Assembly (NCBI GenBank): GCA_945859605.1 | Contig: OX243828.1 | Location: 21,672,935 to 21,736,934, forward strand | Origin: Lumbricus rubellus | Taxonomy: Eukaryota; Annelida; Clitellata; Crassiclitellata; Lumbricidae | DNA length: 64,000 nucleotides | Direction of reading: 5' to 3' | Shown here: piece by piece, positions 35,822 through 46,201 of the stretch | Layout: each line of letters begins with the position of its first letter | How positions within the stretch are numbered: position 1 is the stretch's first letter | Made by a program: the position numbers and the translations under genes | Notes under the pieces: model-generated | The model's database searches: none | What the model was told of the DNA's origin: nothing | The model's input: only the letters and a program-made list of their open reading frames with translations

Positions 35822-38554
35822 AATCCTTGGGCCGACAGCCCGTAGGTGCCGACGCCACTCTCTGTCTGAGTCTGTCTCGCGTCATGCTGCCCAACCTCAA
35901 CCGGTCCAATCAGCAGGTCCGCTCCATAACATTAACATCTTGGAGCACCTAGACACCTTGTCTGATGAAGAGAATGCTGGAAGAGAAGCATGAAGGACAA
36001 CCTGGGTCAATGCCCGTATGTGTCCCACACTCTCTCCTCCGACTCTCTCCACTGGTTTGTCCTGACCGGCGTGTGCTTGTCTGCTCCACATCATGACACC
36101 TTGAAGCATCTGGGTCGCTATGTCACTTGTGTCGTGGCTTTTGCGGATTTCTATCGTCTTGGTATTTTAATGCCAGCGTATCGCCACCCATCTGGCAAAC
36201 CTTCCTCCTTTTGTCCGGGCTTAGGACCGGCACAGGGACGTTGTTGGTTTCCTGTGGCAGAGGATGGATGCAGCTTAACGTCATGCACAGGACTAGGCCT
36301 TACTGCTACTACTACCATCAATACTACCAACACCGCTACTACTATATGCTTATATTAGGCCTACAAATGCTATCTTTATTGTGACCATCCTCGTTGTTGG
36401 TGTAATCATTGCCGTTTTGACTTGCGACATAAAAATTAAAGAAAATAATAATTACAGGCAGCAAATAAGCAAAATTAATAAGAAAATGAGGTCAGTTAAA
36501 AATAGACAAACGTAACAAGCGTGACGAACGAAATGTGGAACGAAAAACGTGAGATTTCTGAGAAGATTAGGAACCGAAAAACTATGGTATTAATCAAATT
36601 CAGATTATCAATTGAAAAACCTGATCACGAAACTGACTTCGAAACCGGGTAGCGACTCGCCATTGGCATGGGCGGAGTTTGGTTTCGGTTTTTTGGGAGG
36701 CTAATGTCTTCTTGGGGGGGGCTAAGCCGGGAAAAGATACCATTTTCATAGTTAAACAGCTGAATCTGGGCCTTCTTGGGGGGGGGGGCTTAGCCCCCAC
36801 CCTAGCCCTTGATAAACTCCACCAATGCCCATTGGCAGTAATAGTCTTGGCATCTTTTTCTCCGCAGGTGATACGAATCCGGCGCTGAGGCCAGCCGTCA
36901 GCAAGCGAAGTATGACTGCAGCAGGAGCATTTCCATCCGCGCTAAAACGGTAAGTTCACGACCTCCCCTTTTGTCTGGTGCTTCATTTAGAGGTTATTGC
37001 ACCGTCGTTAGATGTGGCAAACGGTCTCGTGTTCTTGCTTACAAACGTGGCCTTCATGCACAACTGCCATCCTACCCTAATGCACGGTACACGTGTAGCC
37101 TATATAGCATGCCCTTTGGTAGTACATGTAGCTCTCGTTTCCATTATCTTATCCATGTTCATTCTGCTTTGTCATAGCTTTTCCGAAAAATTCATAGACA
37201 AATCTGAGGCAATATAAAGGTTCCATTGCAATTAACATAACATAACATAACATAACATGGGTTTTAAGTGGTTCAGAAGACACTAGGCCTGTGTTAGAAC
37301 CACTGCAAAATTGACCTGGAACTTTTAATACCCCAATTTTCCTAGGTTCCTTTTAAATGCTGTGACCGTGTCCACCGACACAGTGCTGTCCCCCAATCCG
37401 TTCCACATGTCCACAACTCTAGCACTGAAAAATTTCTGCCCTAATGATCCTTTCGGCTTCTTAAATAATTTGTACCTATGACCCCGAGTTGCTTTGTTTG
37501 GTGCTAATACAAAGAACTTCTCCCAACATAGTGCTTCCTTTCCAGTAATGATCTTGTATGCTTCAATTAGGTCTCCTCTGCTCCTCCGTCTCTCCAGTGT
37601 TGTTAGCCCACACCTTTCCAACCTCTCCTCATAATCTCAGATTTGCGTATCGCATTTTGTAAGGAGGAAGCCGCCATAGACGATACTGAGACGTGTTAAT
37701 TAAGTTAACTAAAACTAGAAGTAGCATCGTCGTAACATGAAACATTTTATTTCAGTTAGTCGTAATTATTATTAATGACTTCTAACGAGCCATGGCGGCT
37801 AACGTACAAGACGTCGACCGATGACGCACCACAACCAACTCAATCAAGTGACAGTCAATCAATCAACAAATCAATAAACCAACAATCAACCAATCAATCA
37901 GTCAATCAACAAATCAATCAACCAACAATCAACCAAGGAATCAATCAGTCAATCAATCAAACAAACATACAGTCAATCGATCAACCAACAATCAACCAAT
38001 CAATCAAGTCAATCAATCAACCAACCAACAATCAACCAAGGAATCAATCAGTCAATCAATCAAACAAACATACAGTCAATCGATCAACCAATCAATCAGT
38101 CAATCGACCAATCAATCAATCAATCAATCAATCAACCAATCAATCAGTCAATCGACCAACCAATCAATCAATCAACCAATCAATCAGTCAATCGATCAAT
38201 CAATCAATCAGTCAATCAGTCTGTCAATCAATCAGTTAGATCAATCATTTCGTTTATGATTATTATTAGAAGTAGGCCTACTAAGCTGACACAGACGCAA
38301 CTTAAACAGCTAACATTGTACAGGGCATTTACTATAATTATAGCCTACCATTCTAATGTTAACGTTAATGAGGTTGTTTGCTGTTGTTTTCGTTGTTCAT
38401 AAGCTATGAGATGTCTGGAAACCACCTGTGTGGTAATTCACTAGACAAGTGTTCGAAGGTGCCGAATCCGAATCTTCCCATTCTTACGTGCTGTACTAAC
38501 TACCAATGCAAGTGTAGTCTAAAGAACAAGGAAGATTGCAGATGTGGCCAATGA
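34955..38554 (+). CDS. Secreted cystine-knot (agatoxin/agouti-like) peptide precursor, 3 exons, complete
   Basis: Exons 34955-35045, 36868-36949 and 38404-38554 join in phases 1 and 2 to give 107 codons. Residues 1-23 are a signal peptide (MNSNRFLILLLLLSASLLDA). A short propeptide follows with two dibasic Lys-Arg sites, at 43-44 and 57-58; the second would release a 49-residue C-terminal peptide. That peptide has eight cysteines at 67, 74, 87, 88, 93, 95, 103 and 105: C-x6-C-x12-CC-x4-C-x-C-x7-C-x-C, ending Gly-Gln. The CC, CxC and final CxC spacing is the inhibitor-cystine-knot framework shared by spider agatoxins, the arthropod agatoxin-like neuropeptides and the agouti core, but the second loop is longer than usual (12 against about 5-7). 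An endogenous hormone-like peptide is the simplest reading. A defence or venom role cannot be excluded from sequence. Splice sites are strong (CTCCGCAG acceptor, GTAAGT donor, T-rich tract before exon 3). Confidence 0.8.
35310..35480. repeat. (CCA)n/(CTA)n trinucleotide array
   Basis: Trinucleotide run in intron 1 of the knottin gene; minus-strand Gly/Val runs are shadows. Confidence 0.95.
35527..35645. repeat. Dispersed repeat family F2, short copy
   Basis: 'ctaaagcgctactcgaaacc' and 'ttgtccgtaagagtagtc' match the copy at 44200-44320. Inside knottin intron 1. Confidence 0.6.
35757..35822. repeat. (CAT)n array
   Basis: About 21 CAT units at the 3' end of the inverted F3 copy that follows. 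Confidence 0.97.
35821..36300 (-). mobile_element. Dispersed repeat family F3, minus copy
   Basis: Inverted, diverged copy of 10215-10690; shared words include 'ggtggcgatacgctggca' in complement and 'gcatctgggtcgctatgtca'. It ends in the CAT run that corresponds to the ATG run of the plus copy. Inside knottin intron 1. Confidence 0.75.
36668..36826. mobile_element. MITE with 9-10 bp target duplication, copy 2
   Basis: Starts ATGGGCGGAGTTTGG and ends with a decayed AAACTCCACCAAT. Flanked by GCCATTGGC and GCCCATTGGC. It lies just in front of knottin exon 2. Confidence 0.72.
36868..36949 (+). other. Knottin gene exon 2: propeptide
   Basis: Encodes GDTNPALRPAVSKR and SMTAAGAFPSALK, with the last Arg split over the intron. 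Acceptor TTTTTCTCCGCAG and donor CG|GTAAGT are close to consensus. A MITE ends 41 bp upstream. Confidence 0.8.
37325..37621 (-). pseudogene. LINE reverse-transcriptase C-terminal fragment
   Basis: The frame reads LTTLERRRSRGDLIEAYKI, FFVLAPNKATRGHRYKL, FFSARVVDMWNGL and SVDTVTAFKRNLGKL. This is the conserved tail of CR1/jockey-clade non-LTR polymerases. A 5'-truncated LINE copy in intron 2 of the knottin gene. Confidence 0.85.
37835..38245. repeat. (CAAT)n-rich minisatellite
   Basis: CAATCAAT words with longer internal duplication ('aaacaaacatacagtcaatcg' at 37958 and 38062). The Gln/Asn/Ser/Ile frame is an artefact. Intron 2 of the knottin gene. Confidence 0.92.
38404..38554 (+). other. Knottin gene exon 3: eight-cysteine mature peptide and stop
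   Basis: The acceptor follows GTTGTTTTCGTTGTTCATAAG. The exon completes the Lys-Arg site, then encodes the whole cysteine-rich peptide and TGA at 38552. Other frames in this stretch are interrupted. Confidence 0.8.
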
Positions 38555-38559
38555 AAGAC

Positions 38560-39740
38560 AATTTGCGTAACTATGTCGCACCAGGCACTTATCCGGAAAA
38601 TGAAAAATCGATGGCTGTCGTTTCTATGTCGCTACATTTTCATTGCAGTTCATTGAGTTGAAGGACTTTTAATCTGGTTTAGCCGACCGTTGTAGCGTTC
38701 ATTTGTTTGTTGCGCTATGATGTTTCAGAAAAAGCATACAAATCCGACAACAGCGTTGTTTCTCATTCAATGTAGGTTATTATAATAGGCTAGAATTCGA
38801 TTCCACACAAGTCTTCTGATTAGACTTAGGCTATCTCCGATAGGCTACAATGTTAAATTCGCGTAGCTCTAGGTTGCGCAGTAAAGGGCTTTTTAAAAGA
38901 AATTTGTAGAACTGCACAGCCAGCAATTTGAATCTATAGTGTAGGTTTTATCGCGATAATTCATGGGATTTATCCCAGACTTTAGTGCACAACCCACTTT
39001 GTTCCGTCTTCGCTCCTCCGTAGTATACCGACTGCATTTTCCTTTTTCTAATGATTAGGCCTACAGGGTTGCGTCTAGACCTGCACAATTTCATTTACAA
39101 GCAGGGCTGTATTCGAGGCGGAGCGCCGCTAGGCGCCGCTAGGCGTACGCACTTACGCAAGTGCGTACAGCGCTGAAAGGCTATAAAAAATGAAAAATTG
39201 TAAATTAAAGCGTGAAATATTATAAGCGATGAAATTCTATTGAATCTATTGAAATTTTATAATCGCCAGTAGGAGCTCGTATCGATCGCTGTTCGCTTCG
39301 TATTATTTTGTGCAAGTTGTGCGTACAGAAAAAATCATTTTGTGCAAGTTGTGCAACTTGTGCGTACAGAAAAAAATCCTGGCGGCGCAGCTTCTCGAGG
39401 GTATACAAAGCAGATGACCCACGAAAAAGAACAACGTAGGCCTAAAGGCGCTGCTTAATTAATGATATTTGCATCGGAAATCCAGCTGCCTTAATTAGAA
39501 GCGTAACTTTCTATATGAAGCTTAGACTTCCTTACTGGCGTCAAGTTAGTGAATAAGTTGGTGCCCCGCGATTGGCTTTCAAGTAGCGCTTTAGAAATTT
39601 GGAGATTAATTAATTACGATTTATAATATAAAAATCTTCGTTTGATTTAAAACTGACGCAACGAAAAATATATGACGGTTGATCACAAGTTTTCACAGGA
39701 GTCGAATTTAAATGTCGGTAGCCAACAAGGGCGTTTGTGT
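38560..39740. other. No gene seen
   Basis: 3' flank of the knottin gene, no further exon supported. At 39110-39390 GC-rich words ('gccgctaggc', 'gtgcgtacagaaaaaa') repeat in direct and inverted form and probably belong to an unclassified small element. Confidence 0.4.
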
Positions 39741-39744
39741 GTAG

Positions 39745-39960
39745 CCTACTTCGGGCTTAACGACACTTTTTCATATCGAAGATGATTAGTGTCGGAGGCA
39801 GAGTGCAACCTCTCACTCCACGTTTATATTGCGACCGAGCCACCCGCAGTAAAGATCCGAGAAATTAATCTCTGATAAACCGACCGACCGGGAATCGAAC
39901 CCGGGCCGCCGGCGTGGCGAGCGGGCTACCAACCCACTCGGCCACTCAGGATCTCTGCCA
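39745..39960 (-). mobile_element. Second tRNA-derived SINE family
   Basis: On the minus strand, A-box-like TGGCCGAGTGG and B box GGTTCGATTCC lie about 45 bp apart, followed by an unrelated body ending 'gtgtcgttaagcccg'. It differs from family S in head and body. The head could be mistaken for a tRNA gene, but the cloverleaf is not completed. Confidence 0.75.
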
Positions 39961-40559
39961 ACAAGGCGAACATCACGTCCCACTATAGCCTATACCCATG
40001 ACAGATGAAAGTTGGGCGTCTACTGAGAACTGCGGACAAAGGAAGTAGAACTGTTTTGGAGACCCACCTAAGAGACTCAAATGCCGTCAGAGTATTATAT
40101 ACCAGTAGTAGCCTAGAGACTCGTTGTAAAGGCTTTTAGCGCATATTAAAATTTTTGTGAAGCCGGTTTAAAAGCCTACTTATAAAGTCAACCGCTTTTT
40201 GTAAACTACACGTTGTCGTTGCCAAAATCCGACATCAATTTAAATATGACACAGCATATCTGAAGTTTAGCGTATAGGCGTAGGCTATATACATTAAAAA
40301 ACATTCGCACTTTGCTGAATATAAACGAGACCTTTGTAACACAAACCACATTTTACGATAGCTCGGAGCAATTCTCTACTGCTTATACTGAAGTAAGTAA
40401 GTAGCTAATATTTATTTGCATTATGACAAGCGCACACGCAGTGCGCATAATGCATAGGATATTAACATTGTATAAAAATTGCCTAACTTTAAAACAAACC
40501 GTAACAGTGGCAGCTTAGGAAGTCACACGCGCACAACTAAATATAGGCCTATGGCTAGA

Positions 40560-40830
40560 GATATCGATTAGCAAGACCTGACAGCACCAAACCACAAACA
40601 AGGAAATGATTTTCGAACGCTTGCAAAAAAGGGGGCAAAGAAATACAAAGAAGTTCATAACGGAAACTGTTAGGTAACTTATTCCAGAAAGAAGAACGGA
40701 CCATATCAAAGCTTTTATGCATCACTGAGGAATATCGAGCCAAATGGACAACCATGTCTCCTTGCGCTTCTCTACGAAGGAATCTACTGCCTGGAATGGA
40801 TAGCACTGACACACAAAGCTCCCTAACACA
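40560..40830 (-). pseudogene. LINE reverse-transcriptase C-terminal fragment
   Basis: Frame with SRFLRREAQGDMVVHLARYS, SFDMVRSSFWNKLPNSFRY and FLQAFENHFL matches the tail of CR1/L2-like polymerases (FxxxxxxxWNxLPxxxR ... FKxxLxxxF). The adjacent sequence was later tandemly duplicated. Confidence 0.7.
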
Positions 40831-41905
40831 ACCTATGCATGGGCGTCCGCAGCGGGGCGCAAGGGGGCGCACGTGCGCCCCTTGATCTTTTCGCATAGTT
40901 GCACATAACTTTAGATTATTTGGTTGTGATTGTTACAACGCGATTTTCAATGTGGTTATCGATTCGTTCTAAAAGTTGATAGATATCTTTCTTTGGGCAC
41001 AAAACGTATACGTAGGCTATAGGATTTTCTCGTGGTAATATGGAAATTCAAACTGTCACCCATTAAATTTAGACCATGTGACAATTATTTAAAAGTTTGT
41101 GCCCCCTAGAAAAATTCCTGCGGACGCCCATGTACCTATACATGTATTGCTTTTACGTATTAATTGCATAGACATCTACACTAGGGGTTCTCTGAGATTG
41201 CCTAATTGAGGTTAACTGTCACCAAGAACACCATTAAGTACAACATTTCACTAAAGTCTATTAAAAAACATCGGACTAACACCACTACAGAAGAGTCACC
41301 GGTGTAAGACCCGCACACGCACGCTTGTAGAGCCCAACTAACCGACTTATATCCATAGCTCACAATATCACATTCAGACTCTCCGGAGCCACACACATTT
41401 ACCAGATACAAGCATATACACATACATGTATCTATGTGCATGCTTACCCTCACGTGCATAATCCTTGCGCTTCTCCACGAAGGAATCTACTGCTTGGAAT
41501 GGATAACACTGACAAACAAAGCTCTCTAACACACAGACATGTATTGCTTTTACATAATATTATGAATTGCATAGACATCTACACTAGGGGTTCTCTGAGA
41601 TTGCCTAAGTGAGGTTAACTGTCACCAAGAACACCATTACGTACAACATTTCACTAAAGTCTATTAAAAAACATCGGACTAAAACCATTATAGAAGAGTC
41701 ACCGGTGTAAGGTCCGCACACGCACACTTGTAGAGCCCAAACTAACTGACTTCTATCCAGAGCTGAGAATATCATGTCCAGAGTCTCCAGAGCCATACAC
41801 ATTACCAGATACAAGCATACACACAAATATCTATGTGCATGCTCATTGCTTACCTTCACGTGCATCATTCTGTGTGCGTGTGTGAGTGTGTGTGTGCGCG
41901 TGTGT
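40759..41905. repeat. Tandem duplication, about 415-bp ancestral unit
   Basis: Unit 1 begins at 40759 ('ccttgcgcttctctacgaag'), unit 2 at 41463 ('ccttgcgcttctccacgaag'). The units stay collinear through 'catctacactaggggttctc' (41173 and 41578) and 'gaagagtcaccggtgtaag'. Unit 1 is longer because it contains a MITE at 40837-41133. Confidence 0.88.
40837..41133. mobile_element. MITE with CATGGGCGTCCGCAG termini
   Basis: 297-bp element with 15-bp terminal inverted repeats CATGGGCGTCCGCAG / CTGCGGACGCCCATG, flanked by ACCTAT on both sides (40831-40836, 41134-41139). The empty site is visible in unit 2 of the tandem duplication near 41530, which lacks the element. Confidence 0.85.
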
Positions 41906-42309
41906 GCAGGTGTTTGTGCAACGCAATGAGGCGTAGTAGGGGTACCTGCACTGGCCAATTCTAGACGCACTCGAAAAATGCTGAAGGGGTTAAAAGGCTT
42001 GGACCACATCAATTTATGTTATTCTTCACAGCGTCGGTAGAGTTAATATCCATGGTAAGATGGGTTAAAATCTGAGCAACAATAAGCTTTGTTATCAGCT
42101 GCTGATGCTGGCGATTAGCAGATGAAGCGTGACGACGAGACCGAGGATGATCATCTGTTTCGGATGAATTGCTACAACATGAAAAGAGAAATACATAAGA
42201 AACACCAGACAATTGTGTCTCATATTTATAACATATACCCCACACACACACACATATATACGTATACCTATGTGCATAATGCACATTGTATTGTATTGAA
42301 GCATTTATA

Positions 42310-42680
42310 AAGTCCCTCTATAGTAGGTGAACCGTTCAGAGGCACTCCCAGCGCGCAAGGCCACGTGAGAAGAAGCAAGTTAAGCGAATAGAGAAGGAAG
42401 AAGGGGAGAGACTGCCAGACAGAAGTGTAGAGTGACCAGGAGGAGAAAGCGCATTCCAAAGCGAAGGACCAATTGAGACAAATGATATAGACTGAGCCAT
42501 AGCAGTTCTAGACCGAGGAACTATAAGAATTTGATGGACGAAGTGGACGGCGGGCAGGAAGAAGCTGAGCGAGGCCGAAGTATATTTCAGAGTGAGGATC
42601 TTAAATTGTTTGGGAGCACGGAGTATATTTGGGGCAAGACCCCGTTGAGCCTTGGCCCTTGAGAATCAGAGTGATGATCT
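42310..42680. repeat. Dispersed repeat family F2, copy
   Basis: 'gtgaaccgttcagaggcact' start, 'gcgcattccaaagcgaag' middle, and a duplicated 'gatcttaa...ttgtttgggagcacgg' end. Non-coding. Confidence 0.6.
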
Positions 42681-42769
42681 TAATTTGAATTGTTTGGGAG
42701 CACGGTATGTATAAAGTGCATCAAAGGTAATAGTAGAGATGCAAGATACACACATTATCATATACATGC

Positions 42770-43022
42770 AATCACACGCCCACACACATTTACACATACA
42801 GTGCACCCACTCACACACTCACATGCACGCGCACGCACGCACACATGTCCACACCACACTCAGATACAAACACACATGCATGCACAATTTTGCACACGCA
42901 CACACACATAAACACATACATACCCAAACACGCACACACACATAAGCACATACATACCCAAACACGCACACACACATAAGCACATACATACCCAAACACG
43001 CACACACAAGCACACACATACC
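42770..43022. repeat. CA-rich and 32-bp minisatellite
   Basis: ACAC-rich sequence passing into about three to four copies of a unit with 'gcacatacatacccaaacac'. Confidence 0.88.
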
Positions 43023-43096
43023 CTTACACACGTACATGTATACTTACCTCGATCGTTTCAAGCTCGTTTTCCTCGTCCGCCAAACTCAATGACCAA

Positions 43097-46000
43097 CTAT
43101 AATGAGACTATCCCACCTTGTCTACCTGTAGCAACAACTATGGGTGTGGCACCATTAAAGAGGCGATTGGATAATAAAGTATAGATTAGGAATAATAATG
43201 AGCTGGGAAGAGTCGTTACCTGGTGAATTGGACTTCCTGCCTTCTTCAGGTTTCAAAGTCGGCGGAATTACATTGTTATCTGCAGCATAAATAACAAAAG
43301 AATTAAACAACGGAGGAGGAGAAGGAAGAAAGGAAAGGAATAGCGATGGAACAGGAAGAGGAGAAGGAGGAAGAGGCCGTGCAACGATAATACAAGCCCC
43401 TAATAATAAAATTATGTAACCTTAATTACCTCTCCTGAGTTCACTCTCACCGGACAAATTTGAGCCGATTAATTAATAATATGAGTAGGCCTAGTAGTAT
43501 AAGGATAGTAAGAATAGGCTATATTTATCAAATGTAGGGCTGACTAGCTAGCAATCTCTGATGATAGCGAATTACGAATAAACCACTTTGAAAGTCTTTC
43601 GTGTTTGCAAATCGAAGTGCATTAGAGTTTGAAAATGGGTTCTGGCATTAGTATTTTTCCAAGTTTGTTTTTATAATTTTCAAGCCATTTTTTTCAGAAT
43701 CATAATTTTCCTACTGGAAGAAACGACGCTCAGGAAGTGGGGCGAGGAAGAGGAGGAGGAGGCAGTGTAAGAATTGTGGAAAAATAACTGGGAGGTTGGA
43801 CCATTATCCACTTGGGATTGGGAACAAAAGACAGACTTTACAATGGGACTCTAAGAAAGACTGGGTTGTTGAAACCCGCCAAACCCCCGGCAATTCTCAC
43901 CCAGGGAGGAGGACGATAACGACGAGGAGGACGATGAAGAAGCAGAGATTCCACCGGAACCTGGCTTGGCTGTCGACGTCGGAGGACCTGGAGTTGATGG
44001 TTTCAAGGAAGTCGACCTTGCCATCGAAGATGTGGATGTGGATCTGGATGTGCTTGTGGATGCGGTCGTGGATGTAGTCGTGGATGTAGTCGTGGATGTA
44101 GTTGTAGTTGTGGATGTGGATTTGGAAGTCGATGTAGATGCAGTTGTGGATGTGCTCGACGAACTCATTGTGCCTTCAAACAACAACGCCGAATCGTAAT
44201 CGTAATCTCCACAATTCTAAAGCCCCACCACTCGAAAACCAAGCGCGGGCACCAGGGTATTCACGAGTGCTGCGTTGAGGCAAAGGGTTGTCCGTAAGAG
44301 CAGTCCAAAGGAGGTCCGATCGAGTTCTGTTGACAGATAATCAGAGAGGGCAGATCAGCTACTAGGGCGGGTGTCGTCTAGGTCGAGAATTGGAAGTTTG
44401 AGGCTCAGATGAAAGAGGGTAAGAGTTCTTGAAGAGGTGCGACCTCAATTTCGAATAAAACGCCCGATTTGTGATGGATAGAGGAGCCTGAGGAAGGTGA
44501 CGGTGTGTGATGACTGATGAGTAAACACGGTTGAGGAACTTAAAATGAGCGGAATTCAGGAGGTAGATCATTCCAAAGAAGTGGTGCTGAGGCGGATATG
44601 GCTCGGTTGGAGAAATTGAGATGGCTTGTGACCGGCGGTCGAGAAAGAGAGACATTGAGACAGACGGATGATCGGGTAGAGATAATTGGCTGACTGGGTT
44701 AGTGATGGGTTTCTTTTTTTAAAGGCGTTAAATAAATATGTGGTTACAGTACAAAAGAACTGTGTGAGTACTTACTATACCAACGTCACCATCTCCCATT
44801 CAATCGTCTATCGACGGTGCATTAAGACGTGTTTCAAAGCAACCACAGGCATTTGGATTTTGGAACATTTTGCCTTCACGAAAAAAAGTGCAACCGAAGA
44901 CTGCCAAATAAAAAAAATATTGTGGGCATGGTAGTGTAGTGGTAGCGTCGGTGCCATGGAGCCGGGATGTTCCAGGTTTGAATCCGTCTTAAGCCGCCGC
45001 GTATGGACCTTGAGCGAGTCCTTCACTCGCATTATTGCTCAGCGCTTCGGCGTGAACTCCGATGTAGTGTCCGCGGCTGAAGTCGGGGCGCATCTGAGCA
45101 GAGAGCTAGAAATGGATAAATAAATTGTTTAAATGAATAAATAAAAAATACTTCGCTTGAAGGGGAGCTATAGAGATAAAGAAATAAATATAAATAAAAA
45201 TAAATAAAACTACTTCGCTAGAATGGATCGGCTACAGTCTATTGAACAGTCGAGCAACGAACACAAGACTTACTTGTTGATGTTGTTGATGCCTGCTGGT
45301 CAACGATGACACCGAAGGACATGTCGTATTGCCAGGAGAGTCCATCGAAGTCGTAAGTCTGTCCTACAGTGTTGGTCGACCCTGGCGACGATGGGGAGAA
45401 GTGACAAGCACCGGAAGAGGATGAGGAGTAGAAGAGACCGGTGGGGATGTACCAACCGAATCGATGGCTGCTGTCCACCAGAGGACCGTCAGGAAGAGAC
45501 ACCTAACAAGAAGGATGACATAATCAGATCACGCTATAACCTACACGTCAACTCATGTAAAACCAATGCTAACTAATTAGACATAAGCTTAGACATTTTT
45601 TATTGATCCCTATTCAATAATGCATACACACTTAATTAAGCATGAACACAATCAGCAATAAGCAAATCCTCATAGAGTAGGCAGTTAGAATAACATTGTC
45701 AGAGCAATATGGGCGCACCAAAAGGGACAAGTTCCGCTGATTAGTGGCCTAGGCCTAATTACAATCGCTTGTTTTCACAGACATACAGACAGACAGACAG
45801 ATACACACAGACTGAAATCTTACGTTGCGTGTTTGTTCCGGACCCGCTGTAAGCGTCACGCTGCGGATGTAAGTGAGTATGTAGCTGTCGCTGTTGGTTT
45901 TCTGCCAAATGTACAGCTGCATGGATGTGCCCGAGTTCAGCTGAGCGAGACGGAAGTAGAAGGAGGTCACTCGTCCACTGACCAGAGCGATCGACTCGTC

Positions 46001-46148
46001 CACTATGACCTTGGATGAATCTGGAAATGGTCCCGAACCTTGGCGGCGGATGAGATCGTGACCAAGGTAGACTTCGGTTGATTTGCGCGGAGGAGCTACA
46101 GACATTGGAAGGGCACAACATTGGTATCATTCTGTCATAATAATAACA

Positions 46149-46201
<53 letters not shown>

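Noticed and set aside
36978..37217. 79-codon hydrophobic plus-strand frame, possible membrane exon of the knottin gene
   Set aside because: No acceptor or donor in a phase that fits, and the exon 2 to exon 3 join works without it.
39870..39960. Genuine tRNA gene on the minus strand
   Set aside because: A and B boxes are good, but the acceptor stem does not close and an unrelated SINE body follows.
43020..43140. Minus-strand segment ending ELETIE before a GTAAGT donor as an internal exon of paralog 1
   Set aside because: No available acceptor gives the phase 1 entry required by exon 7; the short terminal exon with a stop at 43097 fits better, though weakly.
43966..44199. Asp/Val-rich plus-strand frame ending DELIVPSNNNAES
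   Set aside because: It is the antisense of the Thr/Ser stalk exon; the minus strand has matching splice sites and phases, the plus strand does not.
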